From: a bacterium
GTDB lineage: Bacteria > Myxococcota_A > Bradymonadia > UBA7976 > UBA1532
Direction of reading: 5' to 3'
Length of the DNA stretch: 64,000 nt
NCBI GenBank assembly: GCA_030426085.1
Contig: JAUHYW010000025.1
Coordinates: 1-64,000 of the forward strand
Position numbers and translations under genes: made by a program. Numbering within the stretch: position 1 is the first letter of the stretch; each line of letters opens with the position of its first letter. Under the pieces are notes generated by a model, which worked only from the letters and a program-made list of their open reading frames with translations, did no database searches and was not told the DNA's origin. This document shows positions 43,216 to 52,800 of the stretch, piece after piece.

Positions 43216-45378
43216 ATGCGTCGTCACTCACCCGGTCGCCCGCTGGCGCTCATCGCGCTGTTGGCGGTGCTCGCGCCCTCGATCACCGCCGCGCTGCCGC
43301 TGGAGTTCGCCCAGGAGGGGCTCGTGCTCGACGACGCCCAGCGCCCGGTGGAGGGCGTGCATCGGGTCCGCATCCGGCTGTTCGCCGACGCCCGGGGCGG
43401 CGCGGCGCTCTTCGACGAGATCCACCCGGCGGTCGAGTTCTTCCAGGGCTACTACTTCGTGCCGGTGGGCAGCATCGAGCCGCTCGCTCCGGCGCTGTTC
43501 ACCCGGCCGAGCCTCCACATGGGGATCATCATCGACGACGGCGACGAGCTTCAGCCGCGCACCCCACTGCGGCTGGTGCCCGGCGCGTTCTTCGCCCACA
43601 CCGCGGCCAACGTGGTCGGCGACATCACCCCCAGCTCGGTGAGCATCGACGGGGTCGGGGTGGTGATCGACGGGGCCGGGCGCTGGGTGGGTGATCCCAC
43701 CGGCCTGCGCGGTCCGGCGGGGCCGGCGGGGCCCGAGGGGCCGGTCGGTCCCCAGGGCCCGGCGGGGGCGGCGGGGGGCGACGGGTCCCCCGATACGCCG
43801 CAGCAGGTGCGGGACAAGCTGCGCCAGGTCGACGGGGCCGGATCGGGGGTCGACGCCGATCTGCTCGATGGCCGCCAGGCGAGCGCCTTCGTCCGCACCG
43901 CGGCCGACGTGCTCGACCGGCTGCGCACGGTGGACGGCGCGGGTTCGGGGCTCGACGCCGATCGCCTCGACGGCCTCGACAGCGACGATCTCATCCTGAC
44001 GCCCCAGGAGCTCCTGGCCCGCCTGCGCACGGTGGACGGGCGCAACTCGGGGCTGGACGCCGACCGCCTCGACGGCCTCGACAGCAGCCAGATCGTGGTG
44101 AACGGGCAGCAGATCCTCGAGCGGCTGGCCCCGATCGACGGGCAGGGTTCGGGGCTCGACGCCGATCGCATCGACGGGCTCGACAGCAGCCAGCTCATCG
44201 CCGACGCGGCGACGATCCTCCAGCGGCTGAGCGGGGTCGACGGGCGGGGGTCGGGGCTCGACGCCGACCGCCTCGACGGCCTCGACTCGTCGGTCTTCCT
44301 CCAGGCGGACGACCCCACGCTGCCCGACCGGGCGGTGGACTGGGTCAGCCAGGCCGACGGGACCGGCTCGGGGCTCGACGCCGACCGGCTCGATGGGCTC
44401 GACTCCACCCGCTTCATGCGGGTCGACCGGGACACCGGGACCGCGGGCTCGCTGACGGTCGGCGGGCCCATCAACGCGGCGGCGGGGGTGTCGGTGCGGG
44501 CCGGGGCCCGGGTCGGCATCGGCGTGGAGGACCCCCAGGCCGAGCTGCACGTCGACGGCACCATCATCGCCGACGAGGTGCACACCCGGGTGCTCCAGGT
44601 CGACGTGCTGCGGCTCAACCCGCTCGACCGGGCGCCGGCCCCGGCCTCGGCGGGCATGCTGTACTTCGACAGCGGCACCGGCGGCCTGCGCTACCACGAC
44701 GGCCGCCGGTGGCAGAACGTGGCCGCCGAGGGGCCCCGGACGTCGTGCCTGGAGGTGCTCGAGAGCGGGCGCTCCATCGGGAACGGGGACTACGTCATCG
44801 ACTTCGACGGCCCCGAGGGCCCGATGCCGCCCCAGGAGGTCTTCTGCGACATGGAGACCGACGGCGGCGGCTGGACCCGCATCGATCAGTGCCTCGCGTT
44901 GCAGGTGCTCGGCGGGCGCATGGTGGCCGAGGAGGTCGCCAACACCGCCGCCATCGACGGCAACTGCCGGCCCTACACCCGGGACAGCGGCAACCAGGAG
45001 CACAGCTACCACTACACCTTCGCCTTCCCGGCGGGCTTCAGCGCGTTCTACCTCGACGACTACGTGGTGCGGGCCAACGCCAGCAACACCTCGGACCTCG
45101 ACCCGGGGCAGTTCGTGCAGGGGAGTTGGAGCCAGGCCAACGGCGGCAGCAAGGGCGACATCTCGTTCGGCACCGCCGGACAGAACGGCCCGGTGACCAG
45201 CTACGCCCGCTACGTCGACGCCCAGAACTGCCAGTCGTGCCAGATCGCCTTCCCCCGCAACGGTCGGGTCTTCGCGCTGGGCGGGACCTACGACACCTTC
45301 CGCATGGGCTGGGGCGAGCGGGGCAGCCAGAGCGAGGGCTGGTACCCGTGGTGGTCGGGGTCCATCATGCTGCGCTGA
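43216..45378 (+). CDS. Collagen-like/LDADRLDGL-repeat protein with fibrinogen-like C-terminus
   Basis: A 720-residue secreted protein with signal peptide LIALLAVLAPSITAALPLEF. An N-terminal beta domain of about 150 residues is followed by a short collagen G-x-y stretch (GLRGPAGPAGPEGPVGPQGP). Then come five or six copies of a unit around DGxGSGLDADRLDGLDS with variable helical spacers (about residues 208-400), a pattern known from phage and bacterial fibres. A trimeric connector region (VGIGVEDPQAELHVDG) is next. The last 220 residues resemble the fibrinogen-related domain: SCLEVLESG, then CDMETDGGGWTRID, a close match to the fibrinogen consensus. A trimeric surface fibre ending in a recognition head is likely. 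The ATG at 43216 has GAGGAGGG upstream. Confidence 0.85.
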   Translation: MRRHSPGRPLALIALLAVLAPSITAALPLEFAQEGLVLDDAQRPVEGVHRVRIRLFADARGGAALFDEIHPAVEFFQGYYFVPVGSIEPLAPALFTRPSLHMGIIIDDGDELQPRTPLRLVPGAFFAHTAANVVGDITPSSVSIDGVGVVIDGAGRWVGDPTGLRGPAGPAGPEGPVGPQGPAGAAGGDGSPDTPQQVRDKLRQVDGAGSGVDADLLDGRQASAFVRTAADVLDRLRTVDGAGSGLDADRLDGLDSDDLILTPQELLARLRTVDGRNSGLDADRLDGLDSSQIVVNGQQILERLAPIDGQGSGLDADRIDGLDSSQLIADAATILQRLSGVDGRGSGLDADRLDGLDSSVFLQADDPTLPDRAVDWVSQADGTGSGLDADRLDGLDSTRFMRVDRDTGTAGSLTVGGPINAAAGVSVRAGARVGIGVEDPQAELHVDGTIIADEVHTRVLQVDVLRLNPLDRAPAPASAGMLYFDSGTGGLRYHDGRRWQNVAAEGPRTSCLEVLESGRSIGNGDYVIDFDGPEGPMPPQEVFCDMETDGGGWTRIDQCLALQVLGGRMVAEEVANTAAIDGNCRPYTRDSGNQEHSYHYTFAFPAGFSAFYLDDYVVRANASNTSDLDPGQFVQGSWSQANGGSKGDISFGTAGQNGPVTSYARYVDAQNCQSCQIAFPRNGRVFALGGTYDTFRMGWGERGSQSEGWYPWWSGSIMLR

Positions 45379-45655
45379 GGGCGCGGGATCGGGCGCCGAT
45401 GAGACGGCTGGGCGCGGGGGCGCCAGGCGAGGGTGAGACACCACCCCGGGAGGCCCCGCCGAGCTGTGCGTGGGTGGGTCACGAGGGTGTCTTTGCCTGA
45501 CGCTGCGGGCCACTCCACGGCGACGGCCAGCCCGCTGTATGCCATCGGGCGGTGGGGCATGGCCCCCTGACCTGCGATGATCGCCCGGTCGCTCGTCGGA
45601 GAGCCGTCGACTCTCGACTTGGCCGGCCGCCCGGGGTTCAGTAGAGTCGAACTCC
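45379..45655. other. Intergenic region before the hybrid kinase
   Basis: A 277-base gap. Apart from the candidate promoter at 45619 and nearby GTCGA-rich inverted repeats around 45600-45655, I see no gene, strong hairpin with T-run or repeat. Confidence 0.6.
45619..45647 (+). promoter_or_regulatory. Candidate promoter of the hybrid histidine kinase
   Basis: TTGGCC (45619-45624), 17-base spacer, TAGAGT (45642-45647), each four of six to consensus. The predicted start is about 45654, next to the ATG at 45656, another possible leaderless start; there is no ribosome site before the ATG. Confidence 0.4.
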
Positions 45656-47491
45656 ATGCCGTTGTACGCCTGCACCACCGATGACGAGCTGCGCCTGAGC
45701 GCCGTCGACCCGCGCCTGTACGACTGGCTGAGCCTCGGCCCCGACGACCTGCTCGGGAAGCGCTGGCTGGTCCTGATCGCCCCCGAGTCCCACACCGACG
45801 CGGTGCGCTACGAGGACGCGGTCCGGGCCGACGAGTTGGTCTTCCCCCTGTCGTGCTCGCTGCTGCATGCGGACGGCGGACGGCAGCCGTTCGAGGTGCT
45901 GATACAGGCGGCGCCCTCGGGCTTTCGCGTCGCCCTGCGCCCGGCGAGCCATCAGGACGGCGACTCGACCCTGGCCGAGGCTCGAGCCCGGCGGGCCCGC
46001 GCCGAGCGGTTCCTCAGCAACATCATCGAGTCGGTGGCCGATCCGATCTTCGTCAAGGACGAGCGGCACCGCTGGATCCTCCTCAACGAGCCGATGTGCG
46101 CCTTCATGGGCCGCCCGCGAGGCGAGCTGATCGGCAAGACCGACTACGACTTCTTCCCAAAGGCCGAGGCCGACATCTTCTGGGCCAAGGACGACGAGGT
46201 CTTCAGCCGGGGCGGCGTGTCGGTGAATCAGGAGAGCCTCAGCGACGCAGCCGGCGTGACCCACACCATCTCGACCAAGAAGACCGTCTTCACCGACGAC
46301 GTCGGCCGGAAGGTGCTCGTCGGCGTCATCCGCGACATGACCGCCGAGGTGGAGGCCCTCGAGAGCGCCACCGCGGCCACCCGCGCCAAGTCCGCGTTCG
46401 TGGCGATGATGAGCCACGAGATCCGCACCCCGCTCAATGGGGTCATCGGGCTGGCCGATCTGCTTCTCGGGACCGAGCTCGACGCCGCGCAGTCCGAATA
46501 CGCCCGGTTGATCAAGAGCTCGGGCGAGACGCTGACTGCGCTGGTCAGCGATGTGCTCGATCTGGCCCGCATCGAAGCGGGGCACCTCGACCTGGAGCGC
46601 AGCGCCTTCGAACTGGAGGTCTTCGGGCGGGACACGGCCGAGCTCTTCCGCTTCGACGCCCAGCGCAAGGGGCTGGACCTCGACGTGCACATCGAAGAGG
46701 GGCTGGGCTGGGTCGAGGGGGACGCCGCCCGGATGGGTCAGGTGCTGATCAATCTGCTGGGGAACGCGATCAAGTTCACCGCCGAGGGGCAGGTGCGGCT
46801 GAGCATGGCCCGGGCCGACGACGCGGTCACCATCGCGGTGAGCGACACCGGGATCGGCATCGAGCCGGAGATCGTCGGCCGGCTGTGCGAGCCCTTCATG
46901 CAGGGGGAGGCGTCCATCCGACGGCGCTTCGGCGGCACTGGCCTGGGGTTGAGCATCTGCTGCCAGCTCCTGGCGGTGATGGACAGCGCGCTGGAGATCG
47001 AGAGCACGCCCGGTGAGGGCTCGACCTTCGCCTTCACGGTGCGCATGCCGTCGATCGAGCCGCCGACCGATCGGCGACGGCAGACCGGTCCGCTGACGCC
47101 GGTGCGCTCGGCCCGGGTGCTGCTCGTCGAGGACAACCCGGTCAATCAGCGGGTCGCCCGGTTGATGCTGGAGAAGCTGGGCCAGCGGGTGGTGGTCGCG
47201 GAGAACGGCCCGGCGGCCCTCGGCGCGCTGCGCCAGAGCCGGTTCGATGCGGTGCTGCTCGATTGCCACATGCCGGGGCTCGATGGCTTCGAGGTGGCCC
47301 GGCGGCTCCGGGCGTCGGAGGGTGAGAACCGGGCGGTGCCGGTGATCGCGCTGACGGCCGATGTGGCGCTGGAGACCCGCGAGCGGTGCCGGGAGGCGGG
47401 GATGGACGACTTTCTGAGCAAGCCCATCTCCCAGCGGCGGCTGGCCAAGGCGCTGGGCCGGTGGCTGTCGCCGAGGCGCGACGTCGGCTGA
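45656..47491 (+). CDS. PAS hybrid histidine kinase
   Basis: A 611-residue soluble sensor kinase. Order: PAS-like domain about 5-95; second PAS domain about 120-235 ([40 protein letters not shown]); HisKA with [10 protein letters not shown] (H254); HATPase with [19 protein letters not shown] and [10 protein letters not shown]; then a receiver domain from about 480 ([11 protein letters not shown]) with D536 in [11 protein letters not shown] and LSKPI. It has no transmembrane helix. The upstream region lacks a ribosome site and a promoter lies just before the ATG, so the mRNA may be leaderless. Its partner regulator is not adjacent; the receiver may pass phosphate to a histidine phosphotransfer protein elsewhere. 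Confidence 0.93.
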   Translation: MPLYACTTDDELRLSAVDPRLYDWLSLGPDDLLGKRWLVLIAPESHTDAVRYEDAVRADELVFPLSCSLLHADGGRQPFEVLIQAAPSGFRVALRPASHQDGDSTLAEARARRARAERFLSNIIESVADPIFVKDERHRWILLNEPMCAFMGRPRGELIGKTDYDFFPKAEADIFWAKDDEVFSRGGVSVNQESLSDAAGVTHTISTKKTVFTDDVGRKVLVGVIRDMTAEVEALESATAATRAKSAFVAMMSHEIRTPLNGVIGLADLLLGTELDAAQSEYARLIKSSGETLTALVSDVLDLARIEAGHLDLERSAFELEVFGRDTAELFRFDAQRKGLDLDVHIEEGLGWVEGDAARMGQVLINLLGNAIKFTAEGQVRLSMARADDAVTIAVSDTGIGIEPEIVGRLCEPFMQGEASIRRRFGGTGLGLSICCQLLAVMDSALEIESTPGEGSTFAFTVRMPSIEPPTDRRRQTGPLTPVRSARVLLVEDNPVNQRVARLMLEKLGQRVVVAENGPAALGALRQSRFDAVLLDCHMPGLDGFEVARRLRASEGENRAVPVIALTADVALETRERCREAGMDDFLSKPISQRRLAKALGRWLSPRRDVG

Positions 47492-47500
47492 ATCGGACGC

Positions 47501-47583
47501 GGCCACCATGTGCCAAGCGCACGGGCCACCATGGGAGACCACCATGTGCCAAGCACACGGGAAGGGGCGAACTCGAGTGCCAA
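47501..47583. repeat. Direct repeats containing GTGCCAAGC
   Basis: A 25-base block GGCCACCATGTGCCAAGCG... at 47501-47525 recurs at 47537-47561 with two mismatches, a period of 36. GTGCCAAGC occurs a third time at about 47577-47585. The second copy contains TGTGCCAAGCACA, a small hairpin (TGTGC/GCACA, three-base loop). Located between the hybrid kinase and the RAYT. Confidence 0.75.
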
Positions 47584-47629
47584 GCATATGAGATAGGACG
47601 AGGAGCGAGACGGCGCCAGGAAGGCGTTC

Positions 47630-47691
47630 GGTACCCGGATACGACCCATCGGAAGCACCCGCCGACCAGCCATGTCCCACATTCGGGTACC
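47630..47691. repeat. Inverted repeat with GGTACCCG arms downstream of the RAYT
   Basis: GGTACCCGGAT at 47630-47640 is matched in inverse by ATTCGGGTACC at 47681-47691, with one mismatch in 11. The arms enclose about 40 bases. Since GGTACC is self-complementary, each arm is also a partial palindrome. It may be part of a REP-like element mobilised by the neighbouring transposase. Confidence 0.55.
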
Positions 47692-47812
47692 AGCTCCCTC
47701 CCTTCAAAGCAGCCGCGTGCCCTCGCCCCATCGAGAGCACGCACCTCCCCCATCGCGCCCTCCGACGCCCCGACACCTCCATCTCGACCGGACCGGCCGG
47801 CCACACCGACCA

Positions 47813-48751
47813 CTACCCGCTCGGGGCCGCCCCCCTGCAGACCGGCCGACACCCCTCCGCCGGGAACCCGCACCCCTCGATCCCCGCTCGCAGCGCCTTC
47901 ATCGCCCGCCTGTAAGCCGACTCGAACGCCCGATACGCCGCCCACCACATCGACAGCGCCCGACCCCGCGCGTGCACCGCCGGCGCCGGGCTGCGCTTGC
48001 TCTTCACCGGCCGATCGTGGGGCTCCACCCGCAGAACACCCGCCGCGCCCAGGACCCGCGGCGGCGCCGGAAACCGCGCCTCGGCGACCTCCACCAACGC
48101 CCGCCACTTCGCCCGCAGCTCGGCCTCGCCCACCTCGGCCCACATCGGCGGGGGCGACAGCGCGACGAAGCGCACCTCGGCCACATCCGCCAGCGTGGGA
48201 TACCGACCCCGGCGGCTCGCCGGCCGCGCCCCCCACGCCTGACGCATCCGGTAGAGCCTCGTCCGGTCGTACCACACCCCCACCAGCCGCCGGCCCTCGG
48301 TCACCGCCGGGATCCACCCCACCCCCGGCCAATCCGCCGCCCGGCGCACCAGCCCGGCCCGCGTCGCCTGCCCCGCGACGTAGACCAGCCGGTCGTACAA
48401 CGCCGAGTCGTCGACGATGTGGATGTCGCTCGACCGCTGCTCCCAATGGGCGCCGGGCCAGCCGTAGAGATCGCCGAGCTCCTTCGAGAGATTCGCCCGG
48501 ACGTGGCAGGTCCAGGCCGCCTTGACCTCCGCATCCCGAAACGCCGCGACGATGTGAATGTGATTGCAGGTGCCCCCGGCGAAGAAGATCCGCACATCGT
48601 CCCCGTGCAACCGCATCGCCTGCCCGATGACCCCGACGATGCGCCGATTCGCCTCCGGACCCGGCCGCAGAAGAAACCGACGCTGGGCGCACCTCCACGT
48701 CAGCTCCACCGGTTCGAACTCACGGGTCTGGAACCTCAACCGCCGACTCAT
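47813..48751 (-). CDS. REP-associated tyrosine transposase (IS200-like Y1 family)
   Basis: A 312-residue protein. The Y1/HUH nuclease core is recognisable: the HUH motif in NHIHIVAAF (H64, H66) and the tyrosine region YDRLVYVAGQATRAGLV (Y124), which corresponds to YxxxNPVRAGLV in the family. The N-terminus MSRRLRFQTREFEPVELTW is also typical. A C-terminal extension of about 170 residues is basic. RAYTs are domesticated or semi-domesticated enzymes that act on repetitive extragenic palindromes, so the repeats downstream are relevant. The ATG at 48751 has GGAGG at a proper spacing, which sits in a small TCCGA/TCGGA hairpin that could limit translation. Single-copy status elsewhere is unknown. 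Confidence 0.82.
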   Translation of the reverse strand: MSRRLRFQTREFEPVELTWRCAQRRFLLRPGPEANRRIVGVIGQAMRLHGDDVRIFFAGGTCNHIHIVAAFRDAEVKAAWTCHVRANLSKELGDLYGWPGAHWEQRSSDIHIVDDSALYDRLVYVAGQATRAGLVRRAADWPGVGWIPAVTEGRRLVGVWYDRTRLYRMRQAWGARPASRRGRYPTLADVAEVRFVALSPPPMWAEVGEAELRAKWRALVEVAEARFPAPPRVLGAAGVLRVEPHDRPVKSKRSPAPAVHARGRALSMWWAAYRAFESAYRRAMKALRAGIEGCGFPAEGCRPVCRGAAPSG

Positions 48752-48874
48752 CGCGAACCTCCGATGTCTTCGGAAGATCCATCGATCAGCCGCAGCGATT
48801 GTTGCGCAGTTTCTGTACCTCGGCCCTGGTCGAGGGGCTGCGCCGGCAGAGGACGACCGCCCCCACGGGAGCGA

Positions 48875-49810
48875 TCAGGCGCTGACCGGCGTGCGCCAAG
48901 CCGGACGCACCGGGATATCCACCCGCTCGCACTCCCGGCCCACCGCCTCGGCCCGATAAGGCAGGCGCACGAACTCCACCGTGTCGGCGCCGGGGTCGTA
49001 GACCGCGTAGAACGCGCGGGGATCACCCTTGACCCGGCTCTCGCCCACCGAGCCGGGGTTGATCCAGGCGTCGCGCCCGTCGAGCGCGATCACGCCCGCC
49101 TCGGCGCCCGCGTCGTACCAGCCATCGTCGCCCTTGATGAAGCACACCGGGCGGTGGGTGTGCCCCCGCAGCACGATCAGCCGACCCTCGGGCACCTCGG
49201 CGTAGGCCCGCATCGCCTGGTGCTCCTGGCGACCGAGGATGTGGTTCTCGACCAGATCACTGCCCGGATAGATCGGCAGCGAGGCGTCCTTGGGGTGCAC
49301 CAGCAGCACGTCGTCCCGGGGCATGGCCGTCTTGGGCAAGCCCTCGAGGAAGACCACGATGCGCTCGAGCTCCTCGGCGTCGAGCATCTCCATCTGCCGG
49401 CGGATGGCCGCCCGCGCGTTACGGCTGGCCTTGAGGTCGTCCACCTCCGCCTCGCCCCGATGCACCCGCACGATGTAGTCGTCGTGGTTGCCGGCGACGT
49501 GGGTCCACCGGCTGCGGTTGCGCAGGATGACGCTCATCACCGCCGAGACATGCGGGCCGTAGCCCACCAGATCACCCAGGCACCACACCTCGCGGATCCT
49601 GCGCTTGCGCATGTCCCGCTGCACGGCGAGCAGCGCCGCGGCGTTGGCGTGCAGGTCGGACACGATGCCGATGGGGCGGGCCGGGGCCGCGGTCGGCGGG
49701 CTCTCGTTCGCTTCCGGTGTGCTGGACTCGGAAGCCGCAGCGGAGTGTCCGGCGCTCTCGGCCCCCTCGGGGCCGGCGGCGCCGTTCGACTCGCCGTTGC
49801 CGTCGGTCAT
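48875..49810 (-). CDS. Metallophosphoesterase/protein-phosphatase-like enzyme
   Basis: A 311-residue calcineurin-like phosphoesterase. A disordered Ser/Glu-rich N-terminus of about 45 residues precedes GIVSDLHANAAALLAV, CLGDLVGYGP, VAGNHDDYIV, VLLVHPKDAS and RGHTHRP, giving the full dimetal site, and NPGSVGESR. This form (GDLVGYGP) is shared by PP1-like and Ap4A-type phosphatases. Its ATG overlaps the coiled-coil gene stop (ATGA), and it is the last gene of a four-gene operon that also encodes a protein-kinase-like protein. A role in reversing phosphorylation of the operon's proteins is an attractive inference, not shown by sequence alone. Confidence 0.88.
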   Translation of the reverse strand: MTDGNGESNGAAGPEGAESAGHSAAASESSTPEANESPPTAAPARPIGIVSDLHANAAALLAVQRDMRKRRIREVWCLGDLVGYGPHVSAVMSVILRNRSRWTHVAGNHDDYIVRVHRGEAEVDDLKASRNARAAIRRQMEMLDAEELERIVVFLEGLPKTAMPRDDVLLVHPKDASLPIYPGSDLVENHILGRQEHQAMRAYAEVPEGRLIVLRGHTHRPVCFIKGDDGWYDAGAEAGVIALDGRDAWINPGSVGESRVKGDPRAFYAVYDPGADTVEFVRLPYRAEAVGRECERVDIPVRPAWRTPVSA

Positions 49811-52800
49811 GCGTCGGCGCCCGCCTTCGCCTGGATCGCCCGAGCCCAGACCTCGATGCGGCCGGCGCCCTTCCACCGCTTGGTGATGCCCTTCACCTCG
49901 TCCCACCGGCCGCGGATGCTCGACGGGTCGAGCCGATAGACCGCCTGGAGCGTGCTGAAGTCGTTCTCGAGGTTGCGCCGCTCGGTGCGCAGCTGATCGT
50001 CGAGGTGGCTCGCGTCCAGCCGCCGGGCGCGGGCGAGCTGCTTCTTGAGCCGCTCGAGCAGCTCCGGGCTGCGCAGCTTGTCCCGCAGGCTCGACGCCTT
50101 GGCCTCGAGGTCGCTGATCAGATCGGTGAGGATGCGGGCGTCGTCGACGAGCGCCTCGGGGTCCTTCTCGTCGATGCGCACCTCGCGGATCAGCGCGCCG
50201 ACCCGCTTCTCGGCCTGCTCGACCTGCCGCTCGAAGGCCTCGAGGTCGTCGCCGATGCGGGCCTCTTCGTCTTCGAGGTCGTGCCGCAGGCTGTCGAGCT
50301 GCAGCCGCACCGCCGAGGCGCCGGGCCCCAGCTTGCCCAGGCGGCGGTCCTCGATCTCGAGCGTGTCCGGGTGGGGGATCGAGACCCGGGTCCGCAGCTC
50401 TTCGAGGGCGTCGAGCTTGTCGTCGGCGGTGTCGAAGTCCCCGCTGGCCAGCGCCGCTTCGAGTTGACGCACGAGCCGGTCGGCCTCGTGCCAGCCGTCG
50501 AGCAGCGCCTTGATCTCGACCACGTCGCCCCCGAGCTGGGTCTGCATGCGCAGCGCCTTCTCCAGCTTGGACAGCTCGCGGGTCTGAAGCGCCTCTTCGA
50601 CCAGCGCGGCGACCTCGCTCTCCTCGTCGCTGGTGCGCTGGGCCGCCGCCTGCCGATCGCGCAGCGGGCGGATGAACTCCTGGGCCGCCGCCCGATCCTC
50701 GGGGTCGTCCTGGTGCTTGGCGGCGAGGTTCAGCCGGCGGATGGTGCGGTCGACGACCTCCCGGTCGGGGCGGGTGCCCTTGGCCAGCTCGCGGGCGAGG
50801 TTGCACAGCGCGTCGAAGTCGGCGGCCTGCTCGGTGTGCACCGTCTCGACGAGCCCCTCGAGCTCGGCGCCGTCCTCCCACGGGGCGCGGGCCTCGACGT
50901 CGCGCACGATGTGCTCGATCTGCTCGAAGGTGTAGCCCGGCTGGGCCTCGCTGCGCAGCGCCTCGCAGGCGGCGAGCACCGCGCCGATGCGCTGCTGGCG
51001 CACCCGCTCGAGGAACTCCCGCAGGTACTCCGGCGGATCCTCGCCGTGGCGGGCGTAGACCAGCGCGTAGGCCTGACGCCACGCCTCGAGCGCGTCGCCC
51101 TTCTCCAGGATGCGGAAGACGCCCCGGGCGTCGGAGACCAGCTTGCGGGCCTCGACCACCTCGGCCGCCGCGCCCAGCTCGCTCTCCCGGACGAGCTGCT
51201 CGGCCCGGTCGATGTCGAGGGTCGAGAACGCGGTGTCGAAGTCGATGGTGAACCGGCGGACCCGGGCCTCGTTGATGAAGCCGGCCACGTCGGCCTCCGA
51301 GCCCATGCCCATCAGCCCCCGGGCGGTCTCGATGGCGGTCTCGACGTCGCCGGTCTCGAGGTGCTCCCGGGCCACGGCCATCGCCCGGGCGAAGTCGAAG
51401 CGCTCGACGATCACCTCGTTGTCGGGCACCGACGGCGACCACCGGCGCAGGAACTCGACCGCCGCCCGCACCTTCTCCAGCCGCTTGCGGGCGCCAGGGC
51501 CGTCGCTCTCGGCGATGGCCCGCTCCACCTCGGCCCGCCGCTCGGTCGACAGCGCGTTGACCGCCTGCCGCCGGATCAGATCGGCCTCGGCCTGCTCCTT
51601 GCGGGCCAGCGCGAGGCCGTCGAGCAGGTCGATGGCGCTCTGGTAGTCGCCCTCCTCGAGGGCCGCCTTGGCCCGGGGGAGCTGATCCCGGGCCAGCTCC
51701 ATCTGATCCCGCACGGCGGTGTAGTGCTCGACGATGGCCTCGAACTCGCCCCGCTCGTCGCCGTCGAGGCGGTCGACGAGGCTCTTGGCCACCCGCACGA
51801 CGCCCTCGTAGTCCTGACGGGACTCCAGCGCCTCGATCTCGTCCAGCGCCCGCCGCCGCTCGGCGAGCAGCGCCATCTCGGCGAACTCCGGGTCGTGGGC
51901 GGCGTAGGGCTCGCACAGCTTCAGCGCCCGCTTGGGGTCGCTGGCGATGAGCGTGCGGGCCAGCGCCAGGGCCTCGTCCCGCTGGATGTCGAACTGGTGG
52001 TCCTGCTTGCTCGCCGCGATCTCGGCCCGCCGCTCGGGCACCTCGGCGGCCAGCGTATCGAGCAGCGTCTTGACCTCGTCCAGTCGACCCTGCTTGGCCA
52101 GCCGGGCGGCCCGGGTCAGCTCCCGATCGGCGCGCTCCAGGCGGGCCTCGAGGCCGTTGGCCTTCTCGGCGAGGTCGGCCGCCTCGATGCGCAGATCGGT
52201 GATGCCCGGCGGGGTGCCGGTCACCTCGGCCATCTCTTCTTCGAGGATCTCGATCGACTGCCGGATGGCGCCCACCCGCTCCAGCCGGGGGCGCACGTCG
52301 CCCAGGCGGGTCGAGAGCAGGTCGACCTTGGCCCGGAACGGCGACAGCCAGCGCTGCAAGACCGTCGACCGCAGGCGCTCGAGCGTCTCGGCGCTCGGGC
52401 CCTGCCCGGCGATGCCCAGGTCCAGCTCGTTGAGCGCCTGCTCGAAGCGGCCCTCGTCGAGGAGCTGCCGGATGCGGTCGGTGAGCGCCGCCTCGCGGGC
52501 CCGCTTCTCGACCTCCTCGGTCAGCTCGGCGAAGCGCTCCTCGAGCTGCTCGGCGAAGTCGGACTCGAGCAGGTGCCACCAGTCGCGCCGCTGGCCGAGG
52601 CGCTTGAGGGCCGCCTCGACGTTGCTGTGCTGGCTGACGAGGCGCTCGGTGTCGGTCAGGTGCTTGCTGACCACCGCCCGGATCTTGGGCCGCACCCGCA
52701 CCGTCAGGGTGTGGATCGCCTGGTCGATGGGCACGAGGTCGGGGCCGTCGAAGCGCACCATGCGCTCCCCGCGGGCCCGGCGGGACTCGTAGTCCTCCAG

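Noticed and set aside
43216-45378. Prophage tail fibre
   Set aside because: Although the repeats resemble those of phage fibres, there is a signal peptide, a fibrinogen-like end and no phage structural or lysis gene nearby.
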